Below, one piece after another: positions 42,050 through 52,672 of a stretch of 60,224 nt of DNA. The notes beneath the pieces are model-generated. The model had not been told where the DNA came from. It did not search any database and worked only from the letters and a program-made list of their open reading frames with translations. The stretch comes from DATAQC01 sp051005135. GTDB taxonomy: Bacteria > Actinomycetota > Acidimicrobiia > Acidimicrobiales > AC-14. The DNA lies in contig JBPCJQ010000095.1 in assembly GCA_051005135.1 (NCBI GenBank), positions 1-60,224 of the forward strand, read 5' to 3'. Every line of letters starts with the position of its first letter. Positions within the stretch are counted from its first letter, which is position 1. A program made the translations under genes and the position numbers.

Positions 42050-42453
42050 TCGAGCACACCACCACGGTGGCCGAGGAAGCCCGCCGCTCGCACAGCATCT
42101 TTTCGGCCGTCCGCCAGGCCGTCGCTGTCTGGTACGCCCTGCTCGGCGGCATCGCGGCGTGGACGATCCACCTGGTGCTGTTCGTCAGCATCGTGCGCTA
42201 CACGTGCAACGCCCACGGCTACGTGTGGGTAATGCACCTGGCCACGGTGGTCACGTTGGCAATGACCGTGATCGCCCTGGCCTTGTGCTGGCGGATGCTG
42301 CAAGCCAGCGACGGCGACGAGTCGGGCGACGACGAGGGCGGTAGGGGCCAGTTCATCGCCCGTCTGGGCCTCCTCGTCGGGGTGATCAACTTCGCCCTCA
42401 TCGCCCTGGAGGAGATCTACCTCATCGTGCTGAGCTCGAGGCGCTGTGGCTGA
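42046..42453 (+). CDS. Unknown four-helix membrane protein in the oxidase cluster
   Basis: A 135-aa protein with three or four membrane segments (ALLGGIAAWTIHLVLFVSIV, VMHLATVVTLAMTVIALALC, LGLLVGVINFALIALEEIYL). I do not recognise a family. His and Cys residues lie near the helix ends (TIHLVL, YTCNAHG). It sits between ctaE and ctaG with overlaps on both sides, so an accessory or assembly role in the oxidase is likely. Confidence 0.75.
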   Translation: MIEHTTTVAEEARRSHSIFSAVRQAVAVWYALLGGIAAWTIHLVLFVSIVRYTCNAHGYVWVMHLATVVTLAMTVIALALCWRMLQASDGDESGDDEGGRGQFIARLGLLVGVINFALIALEEIYLIVLSSRRCG

Positions 42454-43090
42454 GACCGGGGCCCGCGCCTCCCGGTGGCTTGTGGCCGGAGGCCTGGCCA
42501 GTGCCGTCGTCGCCATCGGGCCGCCCCTCGACGGCGCCGCCGAGCACAGCCTCACCGCCCACATGGCCCAGCACGTTGTGCTCATGGTGGTGGCCGCCCC
42601 CCTGGTTGCGGCCGGCGCCCGCGCTCCGCAGTTGGTAGCGGCACGCGACCGCCACTGGGCCACCTGGGCACTCGGTTCCCTGGTGGTGCAGGCCGTGGTG
42701 ATGTGGGCGTGGCACGCCCCGGTGCCCTACGACGCCGCTCTCAGCCACGAGCCCCTCCACGCCGTCGAGCACCTCAGCTACCTGGTCACCGCGGCCGCCT
42801 TCTGGTGGTGCGTCGGCGTGGGGTCCCCACGGCCGCGGGGCGCGGCGGTGCCAGTGGTGTTCGTCGCCGCCCTGCCCGGCAGCGCCTTGGGGGCAGCGCT
42901 CACCCTCGCGGGGCACCCCTGGTACCGGGCCTATCCCACCATGGCCGACCAGCAACTGGCGGGCGTGGTCATGTGGGGCTTCGGGGGGCTGGCCTACGTG
43001 CTGGTGGCCGCAGTCCTGTTCGGCCTTTGGGTCCGGTCCCTGGAGGCCGACACGCCCGGCCGGCCCCTGCTGTCGGGGGTGCCGTCGTGA
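42446..43090 (+). CDS. ctaG: CtaG-like cytochrome c oxidase assembly protein (caa3 type)
   Basis: A 214-aa membrane protein with six or seven segments. Conserved histidines of the caa3_CtaG family are seen in HMAQHVVLMVVAAPLV, WAWHAPVPYDAAL and HAVEHLSYLVTAAAFWW. These proteins help insert copper in the B. subtilis-type caa3 oxidase and are unrelated to the Cox11-type CtaG. It overlaps the gene before by 8 nt and qcrB by 4 nt. Confidence 0.85.
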   Translation: MAETGARASRWLVAGGLASAVVAIGPPLDGAAEHSLTAHMAQHVVLMVVAAPLVAAGARAPQLVAARDRHWATWALGSLVVQAVVMWAWHAPVPYDAALSHEPLHAVEHLSYLVTAAAFWWCVGVGSPRPRGAAVPVVFVAALPGSALGAALTLAGHPWYRAYPTMADQQLAGVVMWGFGGLAYVLVAAVLFGLWVRSLEADTPGRPLLSGVPS

Positions 43091-44565
43091 TAGACCGCCT
43101 CTTCGGGTGGTTCGACGACCGCCTGCACCTTGCCACCTTCACCCGCAGCGCCCTCGACAAGATCTTCCCCGACAACTGGTCGTTCATGTTGGGTGAGATC
43201 GCTCTCTACTGCTTCGTGGTGCTGCTGCTCACGGGCACCTACCTGAGCTTCTTCTTCAGCCCCAGCGCGCGCGAGGTCGTCTACCACGGCAGCTACGTGC
43301 CCTTGAAGGGCCTGCCCATGTCGGAGGCCTACCAGTCGACGGTGCGCCTGAGCTTCGACGTGCGGGCCGGGCTCGTCTTCCGCCAGATGCACCACTGGGC
43401 CGCTCTCATATTCGCGGCCGCCGTCATAGTGCACCTGTGCCGGATCTTCTTCACCGGTGCCTTCCGCCGGCCCCGCGAGGTCAACTGGGTCATCGGTGTC
43501 ACCCTGTTGGTGCTGGTGATCTTCAACGGCTTCAGCGGCTACTCGCTGCCCGACGACCTGCTCTCGGGCACCGGCCTGCGCATTGGTTACTCGATCGCCC
43601 TGGCCGTGCCGGTCATCGGCACATGGGCAGCCTTCCTGGTCTTCGGGGGGGAGTTCCCTTCGCCCGACATCACCTCGCGCCTGTTCGTGCTGCACGTGCT
43701 GTTGGTGCCCGCCGTTATCGCCGGGCTCCTCGGGGCCCACCTGGCCATACTGTGGCGCCAGAAGCACACCCAGTTCCCAGGGCCCGAGCGCACCGAGGCC
43801 AACATCGTCGGCTCCCGATTGTGGCCTACCTACACGGCCCGCTCGATGGGCCTGTTCGCCGGCGTCTTCGGGCTCATCGCCTTCCTCGGTGGCCTGGTGC
43901 AGATCAACCCCATCTGGCTCTACGGACCGTTCAAGGCCGCCGCCGTCAGCACCGCGTCCCAGCCCGACTGGTACATGGGCTGGGTCGAGGGCGCGCTGCG
44001 CCTTGCTCCTCCCTGGCGGTTCCAAGTGTTCGGCTACACCATCTCGGAGCTGTTCCTTCCCGCAGTGGTGCTGCCCGGCGTCACGTTCGGGCTGCTCTAC
44101 GCCTGGCCGTGGATCGAACGCTGGGTCACCGGCGACCGGGCCGACCACCAGCTCCTCGACCGACCCCGCAACCGACCGGCGCGCACCGCCATCGGCATCG
44201 GAGTGCTCGCGTTCTACGTCGTTCTCTTCGTAGCCGGCAGCCAGGACATCGTCGCCCAGAAGTTCGACATGTCCATTCCAACCGTCACCCTGGTGCTCAA
44301 GGTGCTTGTCGTGGTCGTGCCCTTCGTGGCCGCCCTGCTGGCATGGAAGGTGTGCCGCGACCTGTCGGGCGGCGACGAGCTCGAGGAGGAGAAAGAACGC
44401 ATCCGCGGCCGGGCCGAGGGCGACGAGCCCGATGACCGTCCGGGCCCGGAGGACCTGGACGATCGACCGCGCCGGTCATCTGGCCTGCGCGCCCTGTGGC
44501 GCCTCGTCGTCGGCGTCCTGGGCGCCACCCGCAAGGGCAAGCACAAGGAGACGGTCAAGAGCTGA
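43087..44565 (+). CDS. qcrB: Cytochrome b subunit of the bc complex
   Basis: A 492-aa protein with eight or nine membrane segments. Heme ligands: H in RQMHHWAALIFAAAVIVH and H in RLFVLHVLLVPAVIAGLLGAH. QcrB features include NWVIGVTLLVLVIFNGFSGY, SLPDDLLSGTG, and DWYMGWVEGALRLAPPW in place of mitochondrial PEWY. The C-terminus is a charged Asp/Arg-rich tail. It is separated from qcrCA by the whole oxidase set, unlike the qcrCAB order in mycobacteria. Confidence 0.95.
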   Translation: MIDRLFGWFDDRLHLATFTRSALDKIFPDNWSFMLGEIALYCFVVLLLTGTYLSFFFSPSAREVVYHGSYVPLKGLPMSEAYQSTVRLSFDVRAGLVFRQMHHWAALIFAAAVIVHLCRIFFTGAFRRPREVNWVIGVTLLVLVIFNGFSGYSLPDDLLSGTGLRIGYSIALAVPVIGTWAAFLVFGGEFPSPDITSRLFVLHVLLVPAVIAGLLGAHLAILWRQKHTQFPGPERTEANIVGSRLWPTYTARSMGLFAGVFGLIAFLGGLVQINPIWLYGPFKAAAVSTASQPDWYMGWVEGALRLAPPWRFQVFGYTISELFLPAVVLPGVTFGLLYAWPWIERWVTGDRADHQLLDRPRNRPARTAIGIGVLAFYVVLFVAGSQDIVAQKFDMSIPTVTLVLKVLVVVVPFVAALLAWKVCRDLSGGDELEEEKERIRGRAEGDEPDDRPGPEDLDDRPRRSSGLRALWRLVVGVLGATRKGKHKETVKS

Positions 44566-44587
44566 GGGGCCTGGGGCAGTATCGCGC

Positions 44588-44593
44588 TACGAT
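44588..44593 (+). promoter_or_regulatory. Putative -10 (TACGAT), leaderless, marR
   Basis: TACGAT ends 8 nt before GTG 44602; no ribosome binding site is seen. Confidence 0.35.
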
Positions 44594-44601
44594 GTGCACC
44601 T

Positions 44602-45012
44602 GTGGCGCGCAGCCTCACTGAGCGGCAGTGGTACACCTTGCTCCAGTTCCGGGTAGCGCTCCGGCGGTTCCTCCACTGGAGCGACAAGCAAGCGGCGAGT
44701 GTCGGCCTGACCAGTGCCCAGCACCAGTTGCTGGTGGCCATCCGTGGCCATGGCGGTGGGGGAGCCCCCACCATCACCGACGTGGCGCAGTCGCTGATGG
44801 TCCGCCATCACAGCGCCATCGGCCTGGTCGAGCGGGCCCAGGCGTTGGGCTTGGTCGAGCGCCATGCAGACCAAGCCGACCAGCGCCGGGTGCGCCTGGC
44901 CCTCACCCCGCTCGGACACGAACGCGTCAACGCCCTGGCTGCCGCCCACCTGGAGGAGATCCGCCGCCTGGCTCCCCTGTTGGAGAGCCTGGCCACCGTG
45001 AGCGAAGAGTGA
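44602..45012 (+). CDS. MarR family regulator
   Basis: A 136-aa winged-helix regulator: LTSAQHQLLVAIRGHG, then the recognition helix VAQSLMVRHHSAIGLVERAQ and the wing DQADQRRVRLALTPLG. It starts 36 nt after qcrB, so it may be read from its own leaderless promoter. Target and ligand are unknown. Its stop overlaps the start of a MazF tail fragment. Confidence 0.9.
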   Translation: MARSLTERQWYTLLQFRVALRRFLHWSDKQAASVGLTSAQHQLLVAIRGHGGGGAPTITDVAQSLMVRHHSAIGLVERAQALGLVERHADQADQRRVRLALTPLGHERVNALAAAHLEEIRRLAPLLESLATVSEE

Positions 45013-45200
45013 GGCGCTGGGTGCGTAGCATCCCGACCGAGGTCCCCTTGGGTTCGGATGAGGGACTGGTGGTCGAATGCGCGGCATCGTTCGACAACCT
45101 GCAGCGGATCCGGCGTGCAGTGCTCACCGAGAGGGCGGCCGACCTCGGGTGGCGTCGCCAGGAGATGTGTGACGCCCTCCGTGCTCTCGCTGATTGTTGA
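45009..45200 (+). pseudogene. C-terminal fragment of a MazF toxin
   Basis: A 63-aa frame beginning with GTG and overlapping marR. IPTEVPLGSDEGLVVECAAS followed by FDNLQRI and MCDALRALADC matches the last third of MazF/PemK; the first 50-60 residues with the RGEVW strand and the catalytic Arg are missing. It is probably not toxic. A second, shorter copy of the same tail occurs at 48093. Confidence 0.7.
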
Positions 45201-45215
45201 GAGGCGCCAGTCGAC

Positions 45216-45941
45216 TCAGGGCTCGGCTATGTGCACCTGGTAGTGGCGAAGCTCGGACGGTTCGGCGTCCCACGGGGCGAGGTAGCCACAGCGAACAAGC
45301 CCGGTACCGGTGGCCCCGGCCGAGACGCGCACCCGCAACTCCGGCCCGTTGGCGTCGACACCGCTCTCCTCGGTCACGACTAATGGTCCGTCGACCTCCA
45401 CTTGCCAGGAGTAGCCGGGCAACGGCGACATGGGTAGCCGTAGCTCGAAGGTCGAGCCTGGCTCGACCCACATCTCCTCGACGGGCGGCTGGTCTGGCCG
45501 AGGCTCGTCGTCCGGCGGCGGCTGTGCATCGGGCGGGCGATGCTCGAGCGCCGGGTCGTAGGCGCTCGGAGGCGGGTTGAGCGGACCGACATGGATCCAG
45601 CCGTCCTGTTCCACCACGGGATAGGTCGGCAGGTAGCCCGGTCTCAGCTTCCAGAGGTTCTCGGGCCTGTGGTCGAGGGTGGGCTGGAGGTTCTCACCGG
45701 TGTGTGGGTCGTAGAGGTAGTTGTGACGGGCGCACCGCACCTTGCCGTCCCAGAGCTTGGCCAGCTCCAGGTCGGTACCCTGGTGGGGACAGGTCGCCGC
45801 GAACGCCACCACCTGGCCGTCATTCAGCCTGGCCAGCAGGATCGTCGACCCCCCGATCCGCACCGGCCTGATCCCCTGGCCGTCTTCTCCACCGGCCGGA
45901 AGGTCGCCCCCTCGCATCACCGCAACGAAGCGCTCGTCCAT
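45216..45941 (-). CDS. Rieske domain fused to a chagasin-like (I42) domain
   Basis: A 241-aa protein from ATG 45941. Residues 1-120 are a Rieske domain with CPHQG and CARHNY (ligands C-x-H and C-x-x-H). A Pro-rich linker follows (SAYDPALEHRPPDAQPPPDD). Residues 155-241 resemble protease inhibitor I42: PGSTFELRLP, SPLPGYSWQ (the GYxW loop) and YLAPWDAEPSELRHY. Chagasins block papain-like proteases. Both halves are clear as motifs; the fusion is unusual and its role unknown. It could be an electron carrier with a binding module. No signal peptide. Confidence 0.75.
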   Translation of the reverse strand: MDERFVAVMRGGDLPAGGEDGQGIRPVRIGGSTILLARLNDGQVVAFAATCPHQGTDLELAKLWDGKVRCARHNYLYDPHTGENLQPTLDHRPENLWKLRPGYLPTYPVVEQDGWIHVGPLNPPPSAYDPALEHRPPDAQPPPDDEPRPDQPPVEEMWVEPGSTFELRLPMSPLPGYSWQVEVDGPLVVTEESGVDANGPELRVRVSAGATGTGLVRCGYLAPWDAEPSELRHYQVHIAEP

Positions 45942-46100
45942 GGATGCCGCAAGGCTAGGCGACGACCCGAAGTTCAAGTGCGGGTAGGATCGGCGCAGTT
46001 CAACGCGCTTGATAGGGCTCGGCCTTCTTGATCCACCACCAGACGCTGCCCCGGATCCCGGTAGCTACCCGCACACGGGAGTTGCTGCACCGGAGGTGTC

Positions 46101-47444
46101 ATGAGTCAGACAAAAGGCCTGCGCCCTTCATTGAGCGGCCAGGAAGAGATGTCGGCACGACGACGCGGGCGCGGCGTGCTCGCCGGCCTGGTGGCGGCGC
46201 TGGCCATGATCCTGGTGCAGGCCTTGCTGCGTCTCGCACTCGGCGTGCCGTCGCCGGCCGAGCTCATCGGCGACCGGGTCGGCGAACGCGTCCCGGTCAA
46301 GCCGTTCCTCAACCTGATCGGCCGGGTGGGTAGCTACGGCCGGCTGAAGGCCATCAGCGTCTTCGGTGTGCTCTTCGCCACCCTGGTGGTGGGGGCAGCC
46401 GTCGGTGCCCTCTACGCTCGGATCACCGAGCGCCAGCGCCGCGAAGACGACGCCCACCTCGGCCCGCTCAGGTTGAGCCGCCGAGGCCTTGTGGTGCTCG
46501 CAGGGGTGGTGTTCGTGGCCTGGCAGCTGTCGGTGGCCGTCTTCTGGCCGCTGCTGGCCAGCTACTATCGGGGGGCACCCCGGGGGACGGAGCGGCTGGC
46601 GAACGCGAGCTGGCTGCTGTTCACGTACGTCGTCTTCGTCGCCGTGCTCGTCGGCGCCTACCGGCTGCTCGCCGCCCGCCCTGCCCCGGGCGCCGAAGCC
46701 ACTGGCCCGCCAGCCGCCCCCCGGCCGCCGGGCCGTCCTGGCCGGCGGAGCCGGGCTGGGGCTGGCCGTGGCCACCGGTGGCGTTCTGCAGCGGCTCTAC
46801 TCCCGCTCGACCTTCGGCTACGACGGGCTCCAGAACAACGGCGACGTCACTCCCATAACCCCCAACGACCGCTTCTATGTCGTCACCCAGAACCTGATCG
46901 ATCCCCGGGTCGACAAGGGGGCCTGGCAGCTCCAGATCGCCGGCGAGGTCGAACATCCCCACACCTACGACTTCGCCGCCATCAGTGCGCTGCCCTCGGT
47001 GGTCCAGGAGTCCACCCTGGCCTGCATCAGCAACGGTGTCGGCGGTGGCCTCATGTCCAATGCGGCCTGGAAGGGGGTACCGCTGCGGGCCCAGACTTCG
47101 TGGTCCAAACCCAGTCGCGCTTCACCGCCCCCGACCTCGGCCGGCCGCTGCCCCTAGCCCCGCTCGTGCTGAAGGGCACCGCGTTCGCGGGCGACCGGGG
47201 GATCAGCAGGGTCGAGGTCAGCACCGACGGCGGGGCCAGCTGGGCGCCGGCCACCATCGACTACTCCGGCTCCCGCCTGACGTGGAGCCTGTGGAGCTAC
47301 CGGTGGGCCCCGGCCCGCCCGGGCGAGTACCGCCTGGTAGTGCGCGCCTACGACGGTGCCGGTAAGTCCCAGGTCGACAAGGACCGCACCAGCGGCCCCG
47401 AGGGCGCCACCGGCCTGCACCGGCTATCGGCTCGGGTCGGCTGA
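46101..47444 (+). pseudogene. Membrane sulfite-oxidase-like molybdoenzyme, broken
   Basis: The ATG has a good Shine-Dalgarno (GGAGG). The first 205 residues hold four membrane segments. Near 46700 the frame changes and the molybdopterin domain follows in another frame: ITPNDRFYVVTQNLIDP, LPSVVQESTLACISNGVGGG with the Mo-Cys. At about 47095 the original frame resumes at FVVQTQSRFTAP and GISRVEVSTDGGASW (dimer domain). Relatives have roughly 80 more residues between these parts, so both a frameshift and an internal deletion are present. Confidence 0.75.
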
Positions 47445-47497
47445 CGCGGCGTGCCCAACTTCAGGCTCCCCACGTCGGCGTCCTCGAGGGCCGGCCG

Positions 47498-48172
47498 ATG
47501 GACACGGAGGCCGGGGTGCTCTGCCTTCGCAGCAACGCTGGATCGGTTGTAAGCGACGAGGGGTGGCGCTGGCTGGGCGTTCCTGGCGACGAGGACGAAG
47601 GGGTCCTCGACCTCGCCGTAGCCCCGGTGCTCGACATCGGCTGCGGCCCGGGTCGCCACCTCCGGGCGCTGGCAGCGAGGGGCATCGATGCCCTCGGGGT
47701 GGACCTGACCCCCTCGGTGGTACGCCTGGCGCGGGCCATGGGCTCCAGGGTGCTCGAAGGCTCCATCTTCGGGCCGGTGCCGGCGCCCGGTAGTTGGGCA
47801 AGCGCGTTGCTCCTCGACGGCAACATCGGCATCGGGGGTGATCCGGTGGCCCTGCTGAGCCGGGCTTCGGCCCTCCTGCGCCCCGAGGGGAGGATCCTCG
47901 TCGAGCTCGGCCCACCGGGTAGCCCTGGCCAGACGCGTCGGGTCCGACTGGAGCACACGACCTGGAACGGCCCATGGTTTGACTGGTCTGCGGTGGGCAC
48001 CACCTCCATCGCCGACGTGGCGATGGCGGCTGGATTGCGTGTCCGCCGGTCGTGGAAAAAAGGCGGGCGCTGGTTCGCCCGTCTGGGCACCAGTGCGGTT
48101 CCGGAACTTGCACCGAATCCAGCGCGCAACGCTCACGGACCGGGCGGGCGAGCTCAGGTGGCGTCAGGGTAG
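47498..48172 (+). CDS. Class I SAM-dependent methyltransferase
   Basis: A 224-aa protein with SAM motif I VLDIGCGPGRHLRALAARG, the acidic residue in LGVDLTPSVV and a glycine-rich loop (LLDGNIGIGGDPVALL). The enzyme-like part ends at GGRWFARLG; the last 20 residues run through a MazF tail remnant in another frame, so the original stop may be lost. Substrate unknown. It follows the broken molybdoenzyme by 53 nt. Confidence 0.75.
   Translation: MDTEAGVLCLRSNAGSVVSDEGWRWLGVPGDEDEGVLDLAVAPVLDIGCGPGRHLRALAARGIDALGVDLTPSVVRLARAMGSRVLEGSIFGPVPAPGSWASALLLDGNIGIGGDPVALLSRASALLRPEGRILVELGPPGSPGQTRRVRLEHTTWNGPWFDWSAVGTTSIADVAMAAGLRVRRSWKKGGRWFARLGTSAVPELAPNPARNAHGPGGRAQVASG
48093..48172 (+). pseudogene. 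Remnant of a MazF C-terminus
   Basis: The frame reads FRNLHRIQRATLTDRAGELR followed by WRQGR, clearly similar to the fragment at 45009 (FDNLQRIRRAVLTERAADLG, then WRRQ). The DNA is also similar over about 60 bp. It overlaps the end of the methyltransferase gene in another frame. Confidence 0.6.
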
Positions 48173-48210
48173 GTCCTCGCGCCCAGGCATCGAAGCATGC
48201 CCCCGGTGGC

Positions 48211-49893
<1,683 letters not shown>

Positions 49894-49985
49894 CGCGCCG
49901 ACCCTACCCGCAGACCGATGAGCTGTTCGGGCCGCGAGTCAGTCCGTTGGCCACACCGACTTCGCCAAATTTTCTTCCAGGGGCC

Positions 49986-50006
49986 TTGACATTTACCTCG
50001 CGTCAA
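49986..50006 (+). promoter_or_regulatory. Possible MerR-type operator/promoter
   Basis: TTGAC (49986-49990) and GTCAA (50002-50006) form a spaced inverted repeat 18 nt before ATG 50024. The first half doubles as a -35 (TTGACA). MerR/TipA-like regulators bind such sites, and a merR gene lies at the end of this transcription unit. Confidence 0.4.
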
Positions 50007-50023
50007 CCTTGGACGATGGGGCC

Positions 50024-51277
50024 ATGGAAAACCTGAGCCTGGCAGTCGAGGCCCGAGGCGTGCGCAAGTCCTTCGGCGACCATCTCGTGCTCGACGGCAT
50101 CGAGCTGGAGGTGGGGGAGGGGACGGTGTTCGCGTTGCTGGGCCCCAACGGGTCGGGCAAGACCACGGCCGTGCGGATCCTCTCCACCCTTTTGGCGGCG
50201 GACGCCGGCGTGGTGCGAGTGGCTGGCCACGACGTGGCCCGGGAGCCCGACCGGGCACGTGCCGCCATCGGGGTCACCGGGCAGTTCTCCTCCGTCGACA
50301 AACTGCTCACCGGCAGGGAGAACCTCATGTTGATGGCAGACCTGGCTCATCTGGACAAGGCCACGGGCCGCCGGTGGGCCGCCGAGCTACTCGACCGGTT
50401 CGACCTGGGCCAGGCGGCCGACAAGACGCCAGGCCACCTACTCCGGTGGAATGCGCCGCCGCCTCGACCTGGCCATGACCCTCGTCGGCCGTCCCCGGGT
50501 CATCTTCCTCGACGAGCCCACTACCGGGCTCGACCCCCGCGGCCGCCATGCCGTGTGGGAGATGGTACACAGCCTGGTCGGCGACGACGGTGTCACGATC
50601 CTGTTGACCACCCAGTACCTCGACGAAGCCGACCACCTCGCCCACCGGGTTGGCGTCGGGGCGCCTATGCCAACTACGTCACCCCAGCCATCATCCTGCT
50701 CGCCGTAGCCTCGGCGTCGACGGCGACCGCCATCTCGGTCGCCACCGACATGAACGAGGGCATCATCGAACGGTTCCGCACCATGGCCATCTGGCGCCCT
50801 GCAGTGCTCGCCGGCCACGTGCTGGCCAGCATGGCCCAAACCATGCTGGCGGTTGCCGTCGTCATCGCCGTGGCGTTGGCGGTCGGCTTCCGGCCCGGCG
50901 TTGGCGTGCCCGAATGGTTCGCCGCGGTGGGTGTGCTGGCCATGATCACCCTGGCCCTCACCTGGCTCGCCGTCGCTCTCGGGCTTGTCGCCAAGAGCGT
51001 CGAGACGGCCAGCAACACCCCGATGTTCCTCATGCTGCTGCCCTTTCTCGGCAGCGGGTTCGTGCCTACCAGCTCCATGCCCGCCGGGTTGCGCCAGTTC
51101 GCGACCTACCAACCCTTCACGTCGTTCACCGACACCCTGCGAGGTCTGCTCACGGGCGGCGCCGTCGCCGACCACGCCGCCGTCACCGCCGCCTGGTGCG
51201 CCGGTATCGCCATCGCTGGTTACCTTTGGGCAGTGGCACGGTACAGCCGGGGCGCGGCTGTGGCACCAGCGCAATGA
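50024..51277 (+). pseudogene. DrrA-DrrB type ABC exporter, collapsed
   Basis: The ATPase starts at ATG 50024 (MENLSLAVEARGVRKSFGDH; Walker A GPNGSGKTTAVR). A frameshift near 50445 puts the rest in another frame (MRRRLDLAMTLVGRP; Walker B VIFLDEPTTGLDPRGR; ending DEADHLAHRV). At about 50660 it joins the permease in mid-gene (NYVTPAIILLAVAS to GYLWAVARYSR, five membrane segments). The ATPase C-terminus and the first 90 or so permease residues are missing. Intact relatives export drugs. Confidence 0.78.
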
Positions 51278-52073
51278 GCCGCCATGGCACGCCGCGGCGC
51301 GCGCGAGCCGAGGTCGCCAGGGTGCTGACCATCAGCCAGCTCGCCGCTCATGTCGGTGTCACGGTCCGGGCCATCCGGCACTACCACCAGCGGGGCCTGC
51401 TCGCCGAGCCCATCCGTGATGACTCCGGCTACCGCCGTTACGACGCCCGCGCTGCCGCCGACCTGATCCGGATCAAGACGCTCGCGGGTGCCGGCGTGCC
51501 CCTCGGCCGCATCGGCGAGCTCCTGGACTCCGATCCAGCCGAGTTCGCCGAAGCCGTCGCCCAGATCGACCAGACGCGGGAACAGCGCATCAGCGACCTG
51601 GAACACCTCCGCCGCGAGCTGGCCGGGCTGATGGCCGGCGAGCGCCTGGTCCTGCCCGCCGAGGTGGCCGAGCTGCTCGACCAGATGCGCGCCCTAGGGG
51701 TCAGCGAGCGCACCAGGTCGCTCGAGCGCGATGGCTGGACCCTGCTCATGGCCGTCTCACCCGAACTGGTGCCTGAGTTGGCGGCGGCCAAGACCGCCGC
51801 CCTGGCCGACCCGGACTTCCGGCGCTTGTACCTGGCATGGGAGCAGGCCTACGACTGGGACCCTGACGACCCCCGTCTCGTCGAGCTGGCCGCCGAGGGC
51901 GCGGCCTGGCTGGCGAAGAGCCCAACCAGCCGCCGCCACCGGAGGGCAAAGCCGGCATCTCGACTGTCTCCAGCCTGCTGTCCGCGCAGATGGCTACGGG
52001 TTCGCCTGCGTGGCGTCGCCTCGACGAGCTCTACCGGGCCAATCTCACTTCCTCGCCCGCTGCGGCCCCTTGA
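51274..52073 (+). pseudogene. MerR family regulator with C-terminal frameshift
   Basis: ATG 51274 overlaps the exporter stop by 4 nt. Residues 18-90 are the MerR HTH (LTISQLAAHVGVTVRAIRHY; GYRRYDARAAADLIRI), followed by a coiled coil and a ligand domain. After EGAAWLAK (about 51917) the natural tail continues in another frame: EPNQPPPPEGKAGISTVSSL to WRRLDELYRANLT, stop at 52071. In its own frame translation runs on to 52278 as low-complexity sequence. The DNA-binding part is intact and could still act. Confidence 0.72.
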
Positions 52074-52082
52074 CCATGGCAG

Positions 52083-52583
52083 CTATGCGGGATGGCCGGG
52101 CGAGAGGTCGGTTACCGACTGGAAGCTGAGCCAGCTTTGGCCGAGCGGCGGGGAGATGACCGTCCGGAGGGGCTCCAAGAGAAAGCCGGTGTGGTCTCCG
52201 AGGGGGAGACGGTCGACGATGGTGGCCACGAACGCCGCCCTGCAGTCCTCCAGCACCGGTGGGCCAGTCGGGTCGTAGTGCCACGGGCAACGGGCGAACT
52301 TGTCGACCTCGTCGCCGGTCTGCTCCCCGAACAGCGCGGCCAGCTCGCGCTGGTCGGCGCCCAGCAGGTGCACGGCTACCGCACTCGCCTCGGCGGCCAC
52401 CCCGTGCGTGAAGTTGGCCTGCGACAGGCATACCAGCAGGCGGGCCGGCTCGAGGCTGGCCTGGGTGGCGAAGCCGACGAGGCACCCCGCCCGTCGCCCC
52501 CCGGCTGCGGCGGTGACGACGAACATGGGGTAGTCCAACGTGGCCACCAGCTCCTGGAAGCTCGATGAGCCATCGTCCGCCAC
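52083..52583 (-). CDS. Flavin reductase-like FMN-binding protein
   Basis: A 166-aa split-barrel flavoprotein. GTG 52583 gives VADDGSSSFQELVATLDYPM; FMN-binding segments are GCLVGFATQASLEPARLLV and THGVAAEASAVAVHLLG. A later CPWHYDPTGPPVLEDCRAAF and GDHTGFLLEP are typical of flavin reductases that supply FMNH2 to a monooxygenase. The partner is not evident here, although an F420 oxidoreductase remnant lies next to it. Confidence 0.85.
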   Translation of the reverse strand: MADDGSSSFQELVATLDYPMFVVTAAAGGRRAGCLVGFATQASLEPARLLVCLSQANFTHGVAAEASAVAVHLLGADQRELAALFGEQTGDEVDKFARCPWHYDPTGPPVLEDCRAAFVATIVDRLPLGDHTGFLLEPLRTVISPPLGQSWLSFQSVTDLSPGHPA

Positions 52584-52672
52584 CCTGTCACCGTAGCCGG
52601 GCCCGGCTGTACCGACAGGCGGGCGACGACGGCCCTCGCTACGAGCAGACCACGGTGTGCTGAGCTGAATCC

